A program made the translations under genes and the position numbers. The notes beneath the pieces were generated by a model. That model saw nothing but the letters and a program-made list of their open reading frames with translations, had not been told where the DNA came from and ran no database searches. From assembly GCA_045636325.1 (NCBI GenBank), contig JAZTXH010000011.1:77391-141390 (forward strand): a stretch of 64,000 nt of DNA, read 5' to 3'. The DNA is from CAKSHP01 sp045636325 (GTDB taxonomy: Bacteria > Bacillota > Clostridia > UBA1381 > UMGS1253). Positions 1-7,975 of the stretch are shown one piece after another; within the stretch, counting starts at the first letter, position 1; every line of letters begins with the position of its first letter.

Positions 1-39
1 GGAATAAAATATATTACAAAACAAAAGGGAGATGCTTTT

Positions 40-1023
40 ATGTGCAACAAATTACTGATTTTGGAAAATGACTTTTTTCATCTTTATTACGACTCAGGGA
101 TTTATCTCAAAAAAAATTCTGCCGCACCAGAGCGCCTTATTTTAAAGAATGCATACAAGGATTTTGATGCAGTGCAGTCGGGTGACGGATGCGTTCATAT
201 CATATGTCAGGATTCACAGGGAAATATTATATATTTAAAAGTACGCGGTGAAAAGGAAGAAAAGCGGGTTTTACTTGTAAGCAAAAACAAACATGCATAC
301 AATAAAAATTTTCGCATTATAAACTCAGGCAGGCTTATTTTAGCCTTTTACACAATTGTTAAAGATTTAAAAACGATGCTTGTTTTTCACTGTTTAAGCG
401 AAAACAGTTCCCCTGAAATTATTGACTATATAACTCCTGCCCCATCGGGGTTTTTTACGTACACAGAGCCAAATTCCGATATAAAGGTGTTTTATACAAA
501 GGAAGACTCAAATTTAGGCTTCAGAGAATATATATGGTCAAAAAAGGCGTTCTCACCATTTAACCCGATTTTAGAAAATGCAGTTTGCCCCGCCACATCT
601 GACGGAAAAAATCTTATTTTTCTAAAAGACGGAAAGCTTTGTATGAAAAAAGTGAATGAAGAAAGTCAGAAAGCAGAAAAAACACTTTGCCATTTAAACT
701 GTGACACACCCCCTTTATGCTTTGGAAAATATGTATTCTTTAAGCGTGGCGGAGTTGTGTATTATTCTGATATTACCCGCGAAAAACCGCCCGAAAGGCT
801 TTTTTCACCAAATATGATACCATCGCTTTTTGAAATCAAAAGAGAATTTAATAAATGTGATTTTCTTTTCGGCGAAGCAAAAGGAAATAAAATAAATTTC
901 CTGTCGCCGGTGCCCGTATCCGTTAGGGATTTTTTTAAAAACAAACGCCAAAAAGAGAGCGATACACTAAAGCTTATTTTTCAAAAGCTTGAAAAAATTG
1001 AACGCCTTTTAGGAGGGATGTAA
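40..1023 (+). CDS. Hypothetical protein, all-beta repeat-like
   Basis: A 327-residue protein of unknown function. It has no signal peptide or membrane segment, so it is probably cytoplasmic. The sequence is a series of short hydrophobic strands broken by polar turns (for example NLIFLKDGKLCMKK, KYVFFKRGGVVYYSD), which suggests a beta-propeller or similar all-beta fold. It ends in a charged helix (about residues 305-325) that could be a coiled coil. A ribosome site (AAGGGAG) lies just before the ATG. The following amidase gene starts 4 bases after the stop and its ribosome site lies inside the last codons here, so the two genes are translationally coupled. I do not recognise the family; a role near the cell wall is only a guess from the neighbour. 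Confidence 0.75.
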   Translation: MCNKLLILENDFFHLYYDSGIYLKKNSAAPERLILKNAYKDFDAVQSGDGCVHIICQDSQGNIIYLKVRGEKEEKRVLLVSKNKHAYNKNFRIINSGRLILAFYTIVKDLKTMLVFHCLSENSSPEIIDYITPAPSGFFTYTEPNSDIKVFYTKEDSNLGFREYIWSKKAFSPFNPILENAVCPATSDGKNLIFLKDGKLCMKKVNEESQKAEKTLCHLNCDTPPLCFGKYVFFKRGGVVYYSDITREKPPERLFSPNMIPSLFEIKREFNKCDFLFGEAKGNKINFLSPVPVSVRDFFKNKRQKESDTLKLIFQKLEKIERLLGGM

Positions 1024-1026
1024 ATT

Positions 1027-1701
1027 TTGTTTATCGTAATAAAAAAGTCTGCCGCCATTATATTTTGCCTTTGTTTTATTTTAGCGACTGCCTGCCTTGC
1101 CGCAGGGCTTAATATAAACAAAGACGAACGGGTAATTGTTATAGATGCAGGTCACGGTGCACCTGACGGCGGATGCGTTGCACCTGACGGCACCTGCGAG
1201 GCAGAGCTTAATTTATCCGTATCAAAGCTTTTAAAAAAAGAGCTTGAAACATACGGCTACAAAGTGATTATGACAAGGGACAATGAAGACGGTATTCATA
1301 AAATCGAGGGAAGCATAAAAGAAAAAAAGCGCCAAGACATGAACGCCCGTGCAAAAATGAAGAAAAAAGGTGATTTATTTGTAAGCATTCACATGAATAT
1401 GTTTCCGGAGGAAAAATACTTTGCACCTCAGGTTTTATATGACTCTACAAACGAAAAATCAAAGCTTTTAGCAGACAGTATTCAGGAAAGCTTAAATTCC
1501 ATTTCAGAGGATTACAAGAGGGTTTCAATGAAAGCTTCAAACATATTCTTACTAAAAGCAAGTGACACACCGTCTGTAATAGTTGAGTGCGGCTTTTTAT
1601 CAAACCAAAAAGAGCTTGAGCTTTTAAAAACTCCCGAACATCAGGCAAAGCTTTCAAAAGCTGTTGCAAAGGGAATAAAACTGACAGTTGACACATTTTA
1701 A
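1027..1701 (+). CDS. N-acetylmuramoyl-L-alanine amidase (Amidase_3, CwlD-like)
   Basis: A zinc amidase that cuts the bond between N-acetylmuramic acid and L-alanine in peptidoglycan. Residues 5-25 form an N-terminal membrane anchor or signal peptide. The family zinc ligands are visible: His43 in DAGHG, Glu58 before LNLSVS, His122 in FVSIHMN, and catalytic Glu187 in VIVECGFLSN. At 224 residues it matches the single-domain CwlD type, which makes spore-cortex muramic lactam; a general wall hydrolase is the alternative. The start is TTG: AGGAGGG at 1011-1017 sits at the right distance and no closer ATG exists. It is coupled to the upstream gene. Confidence 0.88.
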   Translation: MFIVIKKSAAIIFCLCFILATACLAAGLNINKDERVIVIDAGHGAPDGGCVAPDGTCEAELNLSVSKLLKKELETYGYKVIMTRDNEDGIHKIEGSIKEKKRQDMNARAKMKKKGDLFVSIHMNMFPEEKYFAPQVLYDSTNEKSKLLADSIQESLNSISEDYKRVSMKASNIFLLKASDTPSVIVECGFLSNQKELELLKTPEHQAKLSKAVAKGIKLTVDTF

Positions 1702-1751
1702 AATAAATTATATAATTATCTATATAGTAATTGAAAGCAGGAATTTTGTAA

Positions 1752-2609
1752 ATGAATTACGTTCAGGATAAAAACGATATAATTTTATACGAAGAGCATT
1801 TTAACCTTACTCATACATTTGAGTGCGGTCAGTGTTTCAGGTGGAATTCAGCGGATGAAAAAGGCTACTTGGGCATTGCTATGGGAAAGCTGCTTAAGGT
1901 AAGCCGCGTACGCGATGGTGCATTTCGCTTTTACGATATAACCTTAAAAGATTTTGAAGATATATGGCTTGATTATTTTGACCTTAACACCGATTACGGC
2001 AAAATAAAGCAAAGCCTTTCAGGCGATTCGGTTTTAAAGGAGGCAATACAGTCAGGATACGGAATAAGGCTTTTAAATCAGGACGTATTCGAAACAGTGA
2101 TGAGTTTTATAATCTCTGCAAACAATAATATTCCGAGAATCAAGCTTATAATAGAAAGGCTTTGCCAAAGCTTCGGAAAAAAGCTTTCAGGCAATTTTTA
2201 TACATTCCCCTCACCCGAAGCTATGAAAGGCGTAAATGTTTCAGATTTGGCCTGTCTTAAAGCCGGATTTCGTGATAAATATTTAGTAGATGCCGTAGAA
2301 AAAATCACCTCAGGCGAGGTTTGTTTAAAAAATATAAAATCCCTTTCTTTCGAGGATGCAAAAAAAGAGCTTTTAAAAATAAAAGGAATTGGTGAAAAGG
2401 TTGCAAACTGCATACTTTTGTTTTCTTTAAATAAGCGTTCTGCATTCCCTGTAGATGTTTGGGTAAAAAGGGTTGTGGGGCATTATTACGGAGACTCCGT
2501 TTCTCATGATAGTGATTTTGATAAGTTTGCAAAAGAGCGTTTTGGAGATTTGTCAGGATACGCACAGCAGTATTTGTTTTATCACGCAAGAGAGTTAAAT
2601 TTAAAATAA
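1752..2609 (+). CDS. 8-oxoguanine DNA glycosylase / AP lyase (OGG1 family)
   Basis: A base-excision repair enzyme that removes 8-oxoguanine and nicks the abasic site. The N-terminal FECGQCFRW segment is the family signature. The helix-hairpin-helix is KGIGEKVANC (about 211-220), with catalytic lysine Lys216, and is followed by the GPD-type loop with catalytic Asp235 in FPVDVW. The 285-residue length is normal for bacterial Ogg1-type enzymes. The gene starts 50 bases after the amidase gene and is followed at once by a strong two-way terminator, so it ends the plus-strand unit that began at position 40. Confidence 0.92.
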   Translation: MNYVQDKNDIILYEEHFNLTHTFECGQCFRWNSADEKGYLGIAMGKLLKVSRVRDGAFRFYDITLKDFEDIWLDYFDLNTDYGKIKQSLSGDSVLKEAIQSGYGIRLLNQDVFETVMSFIISANNNIPRIKLIIERLCQSFGKKLSGNFYTFPSPEAMKGVNVSDLACLKAGFRDKYLVDAVEKITSGEVCLKNIKSLSFEDAKKELLKIKGIGEKVANCILLFSLNKRSAFPVDVWVKRVVGHYYGDSVSHDSDFDKFAKERFGDLSGYAQQYLFYHARELNLK

Positions 2610-2612
2610 TGA

Positions 2613-2656
2613 AAAAAATAACGGACTTTTTTTAAATGAAAAGTCCGTTATTTTTT
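2613..2656. terminator. Bidirectional terminator between ogg and rpmF
   Basis: A perfect 18-bp stem (2613-2630 with 2639-2656) around core AACGGACTTTT has A-rich and T-rich ends, so it gives a hairpin plus U-tract on both strands. It serves the converging glycosylase and rpmF genes. Confidence 0.92.
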
Positions 2657-2666
2657 AAGACAAAAA

Positions 2667-2846
2667 TTATTCTCCAACTTTTATAACCTGTCTGCCGTTG
2701 TAAAAACCACAACTTGAGCAAGCTCTGTGAGGCATCTTATATTCCTGACAATTAGGACACTTTACAAGATTGGGAGCCTCAAGTTTCCAGTTTGCACGTC
2801 TTTTATCTCTTCTTGCTTTTGATACTTTTCCCTTTGGTACTGCCAT
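2667..2846 (-). CDS. rpmF: Ribosomal protein L32 (zinc-ribbon form)
   Basis: A 59-residue ribosomal protein of the large subunit. It begins MAVPKGKVSKARRDKRRAN, the conserved L32 start. It carries two CxxC knuckles (Cys30/Cys33 and Cys43/Cys46), so it is the zinc-binding form rather than the Cys-lacking zinc-independent paralogue. AGGAGGTG stands just before the ATG. It follows the yceD gene with an 81-base gap, the usual yceD-rpmF operon, and ends at the shared terminator. I found it by reading the minus strand of this gap. Confidence 0.97.
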   Translation of the reverse strand: MAVPKGKVSKARRDKRRANWKLEAPNLVKCPNCQEYKMPHRACSSCGFYNGRQVIKVGE

Positions 2847-2927
2847 TGATGTTGCACCTCCTAAAATTTATACATAAAAAATTTTTAACATTAATTAATG
2901 TGGCTATATATGCCATTTGATTTTCGT

Positions 2928-3431
2928 TTATAACAGCTTTTTTAGTGCTTCAAGCCGTGGGTCTATCTCTTGTTTATCGCAACCGCAATCACCGACATTC
3001 AAATCCTTCCCACATTTCGGACAAACGCCAAGGCAATCTTCCTTACACAGATAGCGGATTGGCAAATTCATAAAAATGTAATTTGAAACAATCTCGTCTA
3101 ACTCAAAACGGTACCCCGAAAAGATAATAACATCTTCATCATCGGTCATCTGCACATTACTGCCCTCGTACAAAAGCGACTCTTCAATCTCAAAGTCAAG
3201 ATTTTCCGTTAAAGGTTTGCCGCATCTTCCACAATTAACAAGCATTTCGCACTCTGCGCGCCCGTTAAGACACAACACCCCGCCCACATTTTTAACGTTT
3301 ACATCTACTTTTACAGGCTTTGGAAAGCTGATAAGCTCACCCATGTAAGGAATGCTTTCCACATCACATTCACCCACAAAAGCTTTTTCACTTCCCACAT
3401 TTTTAATAAGTTCAGATAATTCAATAAACAT
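2928..3431 (-). CDS. yceD: YceD/DUF177 family protein (23S rRNA accumulation)
   Basis: A 167-residue DUF177 protein. In other bacteria and plants this family is needed for 23S rRNA accumulation and its gene normally precedes rpmF, as here. The C-terminal half has a metal-knuckle pattern (CKEDCLGVCPKCGKDL) and ends in the family's DPRLEALKKLL tail. There is a second CxxC (CGRCGKPL) near residue 80. The gene is driven by a consensus promoter just upstream (3459-3487). Confidence 0.93.
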   Translation of the reverse strand: MFIELSELIKNVGSEKAFVGECDVESIPYMGELISFPKPVKVDVNVKNVGGVLCLNGRAECEMLVNCGRCGKPLTENLDFEIEESLLYEGSNVQMTDDEDVIIFSGYRFELDEIVSNYIFMNLPIRYLCKEDCLGVCPKCGKDLNVGDCGCDKQEIDPRLEALKKLL

Positions 3432-3458
3432 ATTTCACCTCATAAAACCGCAATGAAT

Positions 3459-3487
3459 ATTATACTAATAAAATTCCCGATTGTCAA
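3459..3487 (-). promoter_or_regulatory. Consensus sigma-A promoter of yceD-rpmF
   Basis: On the minus strand TTGACA (3487-3482) and TATAAT (3464-3459) are both perfect and are separated by 17 bases. The -10 lies 28 bases before the yceD ATG. It is one of the strongest promoters in the window, as expected for a ribosomal-protein operon. Confidence 0.92.
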
Positions 3488-3614
3488 GTTTTTTCATAAT
3501 TTTTTTTAATAATTTTGTAAATTTCACCGATTTTCTCATAAATTATTATTTTTTTAATCAACTTGTTATAAAACATTACCATATTTAATTGTTTTTTTGT
3601 GTTATTGACGAAAA

Positions 3615-4157
3615 TTAAAGCTCATTTGCATCTGTTCTGCTCCCGTCCGATGCGCCCTGAACTTCATAAGAAGTATCAGGCGTGGGTGCTATAGTCGGCT
3701 CAGGAGTGGGAGTCGGCTTTGGAGTTGCAGTCTTTTTAGGGCTCTTGCTTGGCTTTGGTGTCTTTTTGTTTTCTTTGTCTTTATCGGAGTCCTCATTATT
3801 TTTGTCCTTATCTTTGTTGTCTTGCTCGTCAACGGGGCTGTCTTCTGCCTCTTCCTCGTCATAAAAACCGCTTTTGTATTTTTCTATTTCTTCTTTTAAT
3901 TCGGTATTTTCGATTTTTAAAGCTTCGTTTTCAATCTTCAGTGTGCTCAGGCGGTCTGTCTGATTTTCAAACGCGCCTTCTCCTCCGCCCGCAAATGTGG
4001 CAACCGCCCATATGCAAAGAGCAACAATAATAATTAAAACTGCGCTTAAAATACTGATTACAAGCCCTTTATAGTCTTTTTTTCTGTAATGAACGCTTCT
4101 GTAGTATTTTCCGTTTTTCACATCTGACACCTCTTTTTTGTATTTTATGGTTTGCAT
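3615..4157 (-). CDS. Single-pass membrane protein with coiled coil and Pro/Lys-rich tail
   Basis: A 180-residue hypothetical protein. Residues 1-30 are basic and cytoplasmic. Residues about 31-56 form one membrane segment (VISILSAVLIIIVALCIWAV). Residues about 68-92 form a heptad coiled coil (LKIENEALKIENTELKEEIE). The rest is low-complexity Asp/Glu/Lys, then a Pro-Thr-Lys stalk (TPKPTPTPEP). The plan resembles divisome or wall-spanning anchors such as FtsL/DivIC-like proteins, but no family is recognised. It stands alone between addA and yceD. The 180 bases downstream (3432-3614) hold only A/T-rich sequence and the yceD promoter. Confidence 0.8.
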   Translation of the reverse strand: MQTIKYKKEVSDVKNGKYYRSVHYRKKDYKGLVISILSAVLIIIVALCIWAVATFAGGGEGAFENQTDRLSTLKIENEALKIENTELKEEIEKYKSGFYDEEEAEDSPVDEQDNKDKDKNNEDSDKDKENKKTPKPSKSPKKTATPKPTPTPEPTIAPTPDTSYEVQGASDGSRTDANEL

Positions 4158-4176
4158 TAATTTTGCGTAAATTGGC

Positions 4177-4196
4177 GGGCGATTCCTGAATCGCCC
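4177..4196. repeat. REP-like intergenic palindrome, copy 1
   Basis: GGGCGATTC and GAATCGCCC face each other over a 2-base loop and are followed by CCTAC. A related palindrome lies at 12334-12359. Its GC content is far higher than the flanks, typical of small dispersed palindromic elements in Clostridia. Confidence 0.7.
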
Positions 4197-4221
4197 CTAC
4201 GATGTATATAATTCAAATCTT

Positions 4222-4250
4222 ATATTGATTTTATCGGATAAAATCAATAT
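4222..4250. terminator. 14-bp inverted repeat after addA
   Basis: ATATTGATTTTATC (4222-4235) and its exact complement (4237-4250) are separated by one base. It lies 24 bases beyond the addA stop and probably acts as a terminator or mRNA-end hairpin, though there is no clear U-run. Confidence 0.55.
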
Positions 4251-4273
4251 CATAATTTTGATAACGCTCCAAT

Positions 4274-7200
4274 TTAATCAACCTTAACCGCCTTATCACA
4301 TGAAAAAAAGTATATATACTTTTCAATTTCTGCTTTTTCTCTTTCGTTTGCTTCAAGCATTTTTTCAAGTGCCATTTCGTAAAGCTTAAGCTGCGGTGTA
4401 TATTTTAAAACAAGGCTTTCAAGGCAAGACTCATCAGTAACTCTGTCCGTTTTATAATCTAAAAGAACAATTTTACTGTCCTCTTTAAAATAACAGTCAA
4501 TAATTCCCTGAAGAAGAATTTTTTCATCGCCGGTATATTCGTGATAAACAAAGGATGCATCAATATTTATTTCAAAGGGAATTTCGCGAAATACCGCTCC
4601 TGAGCTTATCATACGCACACCTAAATCGCTTTTAAAAAAGGTAAGGATTTTTTGAATATTGGCATATTTTATCTGCTCCTTTGTTAAAAATCCTTCATCA
4701 GAAAGCCTTTGAATAAGATTTTCAATATCACTTGAGCAAGGCCTTTTTGAAAGGTCTGCCTTTTGCATTATATAATGAATTATGCTGCCTCGTTTGGCGG
4801 CGGTAATGCCCTTTTCATCCTTTAAAAACTCAGGCATTTTCACAAGACTTTCTTCAGGCTTTATATAGCTTTGAGAGTCAATCTCGGTGTTTATAATTCT
4901 TTTAAGCTCTGTTACGGAAAGCTTTTTTGCAATATATTTACCCATAGGATTTTTATATTTTGCCGAAAGGGTATTTTTTATTGCAATTTCCGAAACATCA
5001 TCTTCAGTGCTTTTTTCATCGCCAGATAAAAATTCAATCTCGTCAAATTCGGCATGCTCAGTGGTAATAGTTACTTTTAAATCAATATTACTTCCCGTCG
5101 GGGCAATATTGCCGCTACTTAAAACTTTCCCCTGAGGGCAACGCATAAGTGCCGGCACAATCCAGTCAGCATATTTTTTTGCATCACGCATACGGTAAAC
5201 CGGAAGTGATATACTTTCTGCCTCCGATGCAATTTGTTCCCATTCTTCAAGGCGTTTTTTTAAATTTTTCACATAGCCTGTCATATAAAGCTTTTCTCTT
5301 GCGCGGGTAAGGGCAACATACAAAAGCCTGAGTTCCTCTGACAAAAGCTCGTCTTTTATAACATCGGCGATTACATTCCTTATAATAAGGGGCGCTTTGT
5401 AGCGCAAATCAGAGTCCACATAATTTACGCCGATGCCAAGCTTTTTATGCATCAAAACCGACTCTGTCAAATCGCTTAAGTTAAAACTTTTATTAATTCC
5501 TGCCAAAAACACAACCGGAAATTCAAGACCCTTGCTTTTATGAATACTCATAATTCTTACAACGTCCTGATTTTCTCCTAAAAGTCTTGCACCCTTACTG
5601 TCTTTTGGTTTTTCGGCTAATTTTTCAATATAGCTTACAAAATTGAAAAGGCCTTTATAGCTTGTCTGCTCAAAGTTTTCGGCTCTCTTTGCAAGCAGTC
5701 TTAAATTGGCGCGCCTCATCTCACCGCCGGGCATTGCACCAACATATGCAAAATATCCCGTATCCTGATAAAGAGTGTAAATAAGCTGATAAACAGGCAT
5801 ATACTTTGCTTTTTTACGCCATGTGCCAAGCATTTGCTTAAAAAAAGTGCATTTTTCTTTTAACGCTTCATCCTCACCTGAAGATGCATAAGTGCAAAGG
5901 GCCTGATATATATTATTTTTTGTATCTGCCATTCTGAATTTTAAAAGCTCGTTTTCAGAAAATTCAAAAATTGGACAGCGAAGCACAGCTAAAAGAGCAA
6001 TATCCTGACGGGGATTATCAATAACGCTTAAAAGGCTTTTCATTACACTTATTTCTTCCGAGTCAAAATATCCGCCGCCCACATCCGCAAAACATGAAAT
6101 ACGGTTTTGCTCCATAATTTCGCAAAAAAGCGCGGCATCTTTTTTTGGTGAGCGCATTAAAATAACAATATCTTTAAGGCGTAAGGGGCGCATACCCTCT
6201 GTCTTATCATACACTTCAAAGCCGCTTTTCATAAGGCTTTTTATATGTTTGCAGATTGCATTAGCTTCTGCTGAAAAGCTTACAAGCCCGTCTGCTTCCG
6301 TTTCATCTTCTTCCGTCTCATTTTTATCTTCAGGGGTAACCAAAATAAGCTCGCTTGCATAGTTTTCACCGCTGTTTTCAGGGTAATTGGCTGCAAAATT
6401 AAGCCTCTGTGTTTTATCATATATTATTTCTCCAACAGTCGGACTGCTTATCTGCTCAAATATAAAGTTAACACAGTCAATAACCTGACTTCTGCTGCGA
6501 AAATTTTCTGCCATTATAACCCTTTGGTTTTCGCCTGTTTCATTAGAATATGTGTCAATTTTTTCTTTGAAAAGCATAGGGTTTGTGTGTCGGAAGCGGT
6601 ATATGCTCTGCTTTAAATCTCCCACCATAAAAATATTATTCCCTCTTGATATAAGTGAAAAAATCATCTCCTGCATTTCATTGGCGTCCTGATATTCGTC
6701 AATTAAAATTTCTTCATATTTTTCTTTTAGATTTTCTGCCGCCTTTGACGGTATTATATCGCCGTTTCCATCCCTGCAGCTAAGCACCTTTAAGCAGTAG
6801 TGCTCAATATCGTTAAAGTCAAGCAAATTTCTTTTTATTTTAAGCTCCGAGAAGCGTGCATCAATCTCTGTCATAAGATTAAAAAGTGCTTCCACTTTAA
6901 TTTTTGACTGAGAAAGCTTTTCTATTTTAATATCAAAGTTTTCAAAATACGTTTTATAAGCATATGAAAAATCTTCTTTTGCTTTATCGCGGATTTTTGA
7001 AAGATAGCCTTTAAGGGCATCATTTATGCCGTTTTTAGCAGATGCGCGGGTAAGCGAAAAACCTGCAAGGGCGCATTCTATATCTTTTCTTGTGCCGTTT
7101 TTTACGGCATATTCAATTCCCTCAAGCATTGCAATATCTGTGTTGAATGCCTCGGCATATTTGTATAAAAATTCCTCTGCCGCCGCTTCTTCTGCTGCAA

Positions 7201-7885
7201 TACGGAATGCTGATATATGGCGCTTTGCCGTAATCAAAAGATTTTTTATTATAATTTCATAATAGGGCGTATTTTCAAAATCCGATATATTATCATAGGC
7301 ATCCTTAGCCTCTTTAATCCATTCTTCGTAAAACGGCATAGACTTTACAAAGCCAAGAAGCTTTAAAACAAGGTCTTTAAGGTATGTATCTCCACGCTGA
7401 CCTGAATATGCATCCAAAAGAGAATAAAATCCGTCATCACCACTTTCATAAAAATACTCAAAGGCTTCATCTGTTGCCTGCTGTTTTAAAAGTTCTGCCT
7501 CACTTTCATCACATATCAGGAAGTCAGGGTCAATATCGAGGCTTTGAAAATTATTTCTTATAACACGAAGACAAAAGGCGTGAATTGTTGAAATATCCGC
7601 ATGACTAACCAAAATTGCCTGACTGGACAGATAAGTATTATCAGGTTCTTCTTCAAGCTTATCTGAAATGGCTTTTTTAATATCCGCTTTCATTTTAGAT
7701 GCTGCAGCTTCTGTAAACGTGGTAATTAAAAGCTTTTCAATACCTGATGCAGGATTTTGAATTTTTCTTATAATACGCTCAACAAGCACTGCAGTTTTAC
7801 CGCTGCCTGCCGCCGCTCCAACTATTAAATTACATCCGCTTTTTTCAATTGCAGCGGTTTGTTTTTCGGTCCAGTTAACAGCCAA
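4274..7885 (-). CDS. addA: ATP-dependent helicase/nuclease subunit A
   Basis: The 1203-residue helicase-nuclease of the AddAB complex, which resects double-strand breaks and loads recombination at Chi-like sites. The UvrD-type motifs are visible in order: Walker A GAAAGSGKT (23-31), motif Ia TTFTEAAASKM, Walker B LIDEYQDAN, motif III VGDLKQSIYRFR, and motif VI YVALTRAREKL. A C-terminal RecB-type nuclease follows, with LLDYKTDR. The length is typical. The gene lies 90 bases after addB, in the normal addB-addA order, with a small GC-rich hairpin in the gap. Confidence 0.97.
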   Translation of the reverse strand: MAVNWTEKQTAAIEKSGCNLIVGAAAGSGKTAVLVERIIRKIQNPASGIEKLLITTFTEAAASKMKADIKKAISDKLEEEPDNTYLSSQAILVSHADISTIHAFCLRVIRNNFQSLDIDPDFLICDESEAELLKQQATDEAFEYFYESGDDGFYSLLDAYSGQRGDTYLKDLVLKLLGFVKSMPFYEEWIKEAKDAYDNISDFENTPYYEIIIKNLLITAKRHISAFRIAAEEAAAEEFLYKYAEAFNTDIAMLEGIEYAVKNGTRKDIECALAGFSLTRASAKNGINDALKGYLSKIRDKAKEDFSYAYKTYFENFDIKIEKLSQSKIKVEALFNLMTEIDARFSELKIKRNLLDFNDIEHYCLKVLSCRDGNGDIIPSKAAENLKEKYEEILIDEYQDANEMQEMIFSLISRGNNIFMVGDLKQSIYRFRHTNPMLFKEKIDTYSNETGENQRVIMAENFRSRSQVIDCVNFIFEQISSPTVGEIIYDKTQRLNFAANYPENSGENYASELILVTPEDKNETEEDETEADGLVSFSAEANAICKHIKSLMKSGFEVYDKTEGMRPLRLKDIVILMRSPKKDAALFCEIMEQNRISCFADVGGGYFDSEEISVMKSLLSVIDNPRQDIALLAVLRCPIFEFSENELLKFRMADTKNNIYQALCTYASSGEDEALKEKCTFFKQMLGTWRKKAKYMPVYQLIYTLYQDTGYFAYVGAMPGGEMRRANLRLLAKRAENFEQTSYKGLFNFVSYIEKLAEKPKDSKGARLLGENQDVVRIMSIHKSKGLEFPVVFLAGINKSFNLSDLTESVLMHKKLGIGVNYVDSDLRYKAPLIIRNVIADVIKDELLSEELRLLYVALTRAREKLYMTGYVKNLKKRLEEWEQIASEAESISLPVYRMRDAKKYADWIVPALMRCPQGKVLSSGNIAPTGSNIDLKVTITTEHAEFDEIEFLSGDEKSTEDDVSEIAIKNTLSAKYKNPMGKYIAKKLSVTELKRIINTEIDSQSYIKPEESLVKMPEFLKDEKGITAAKRGSIIHYIMQKADLSKRPCSSDIENLIQRLSDEGFLTKEQIKYANIQKILTFFKSDLGVRMISSGAVFREIPFEINIDASFVYHEYTGDEKILLQGIIDCYFKEDSKIVLLDYKTDRVTDESCLESLVLKYTPQLKLYEMALEKMLEANEREKAEIEKYIYFFSCDKAVKVD

Positions 7886-7957
7886 TGCGTTTTCCTCCTT
7901 TGTGATTTTAGTTTTATGTAAATTAGCGGAATGTCGGCGAGCGCCATTCCCTACGAA

Positions 7958-7974
7958 CTCCCTCCGGGAGGGAG
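7958..7974. repeat. GC-rich hairpin in the addB-addA gap
   Basis: CTCCCTCC and GGAGGGAG pair over a single base directly after the addB stop. It is preceded by a second short GC-rich dyad (GGCGAGCGCC, 7936-7945). It looks like a short dispersed element rather than a terminator, because no U-tract follows. Confidence 0.5.
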
Positions 7975-7975
7975 C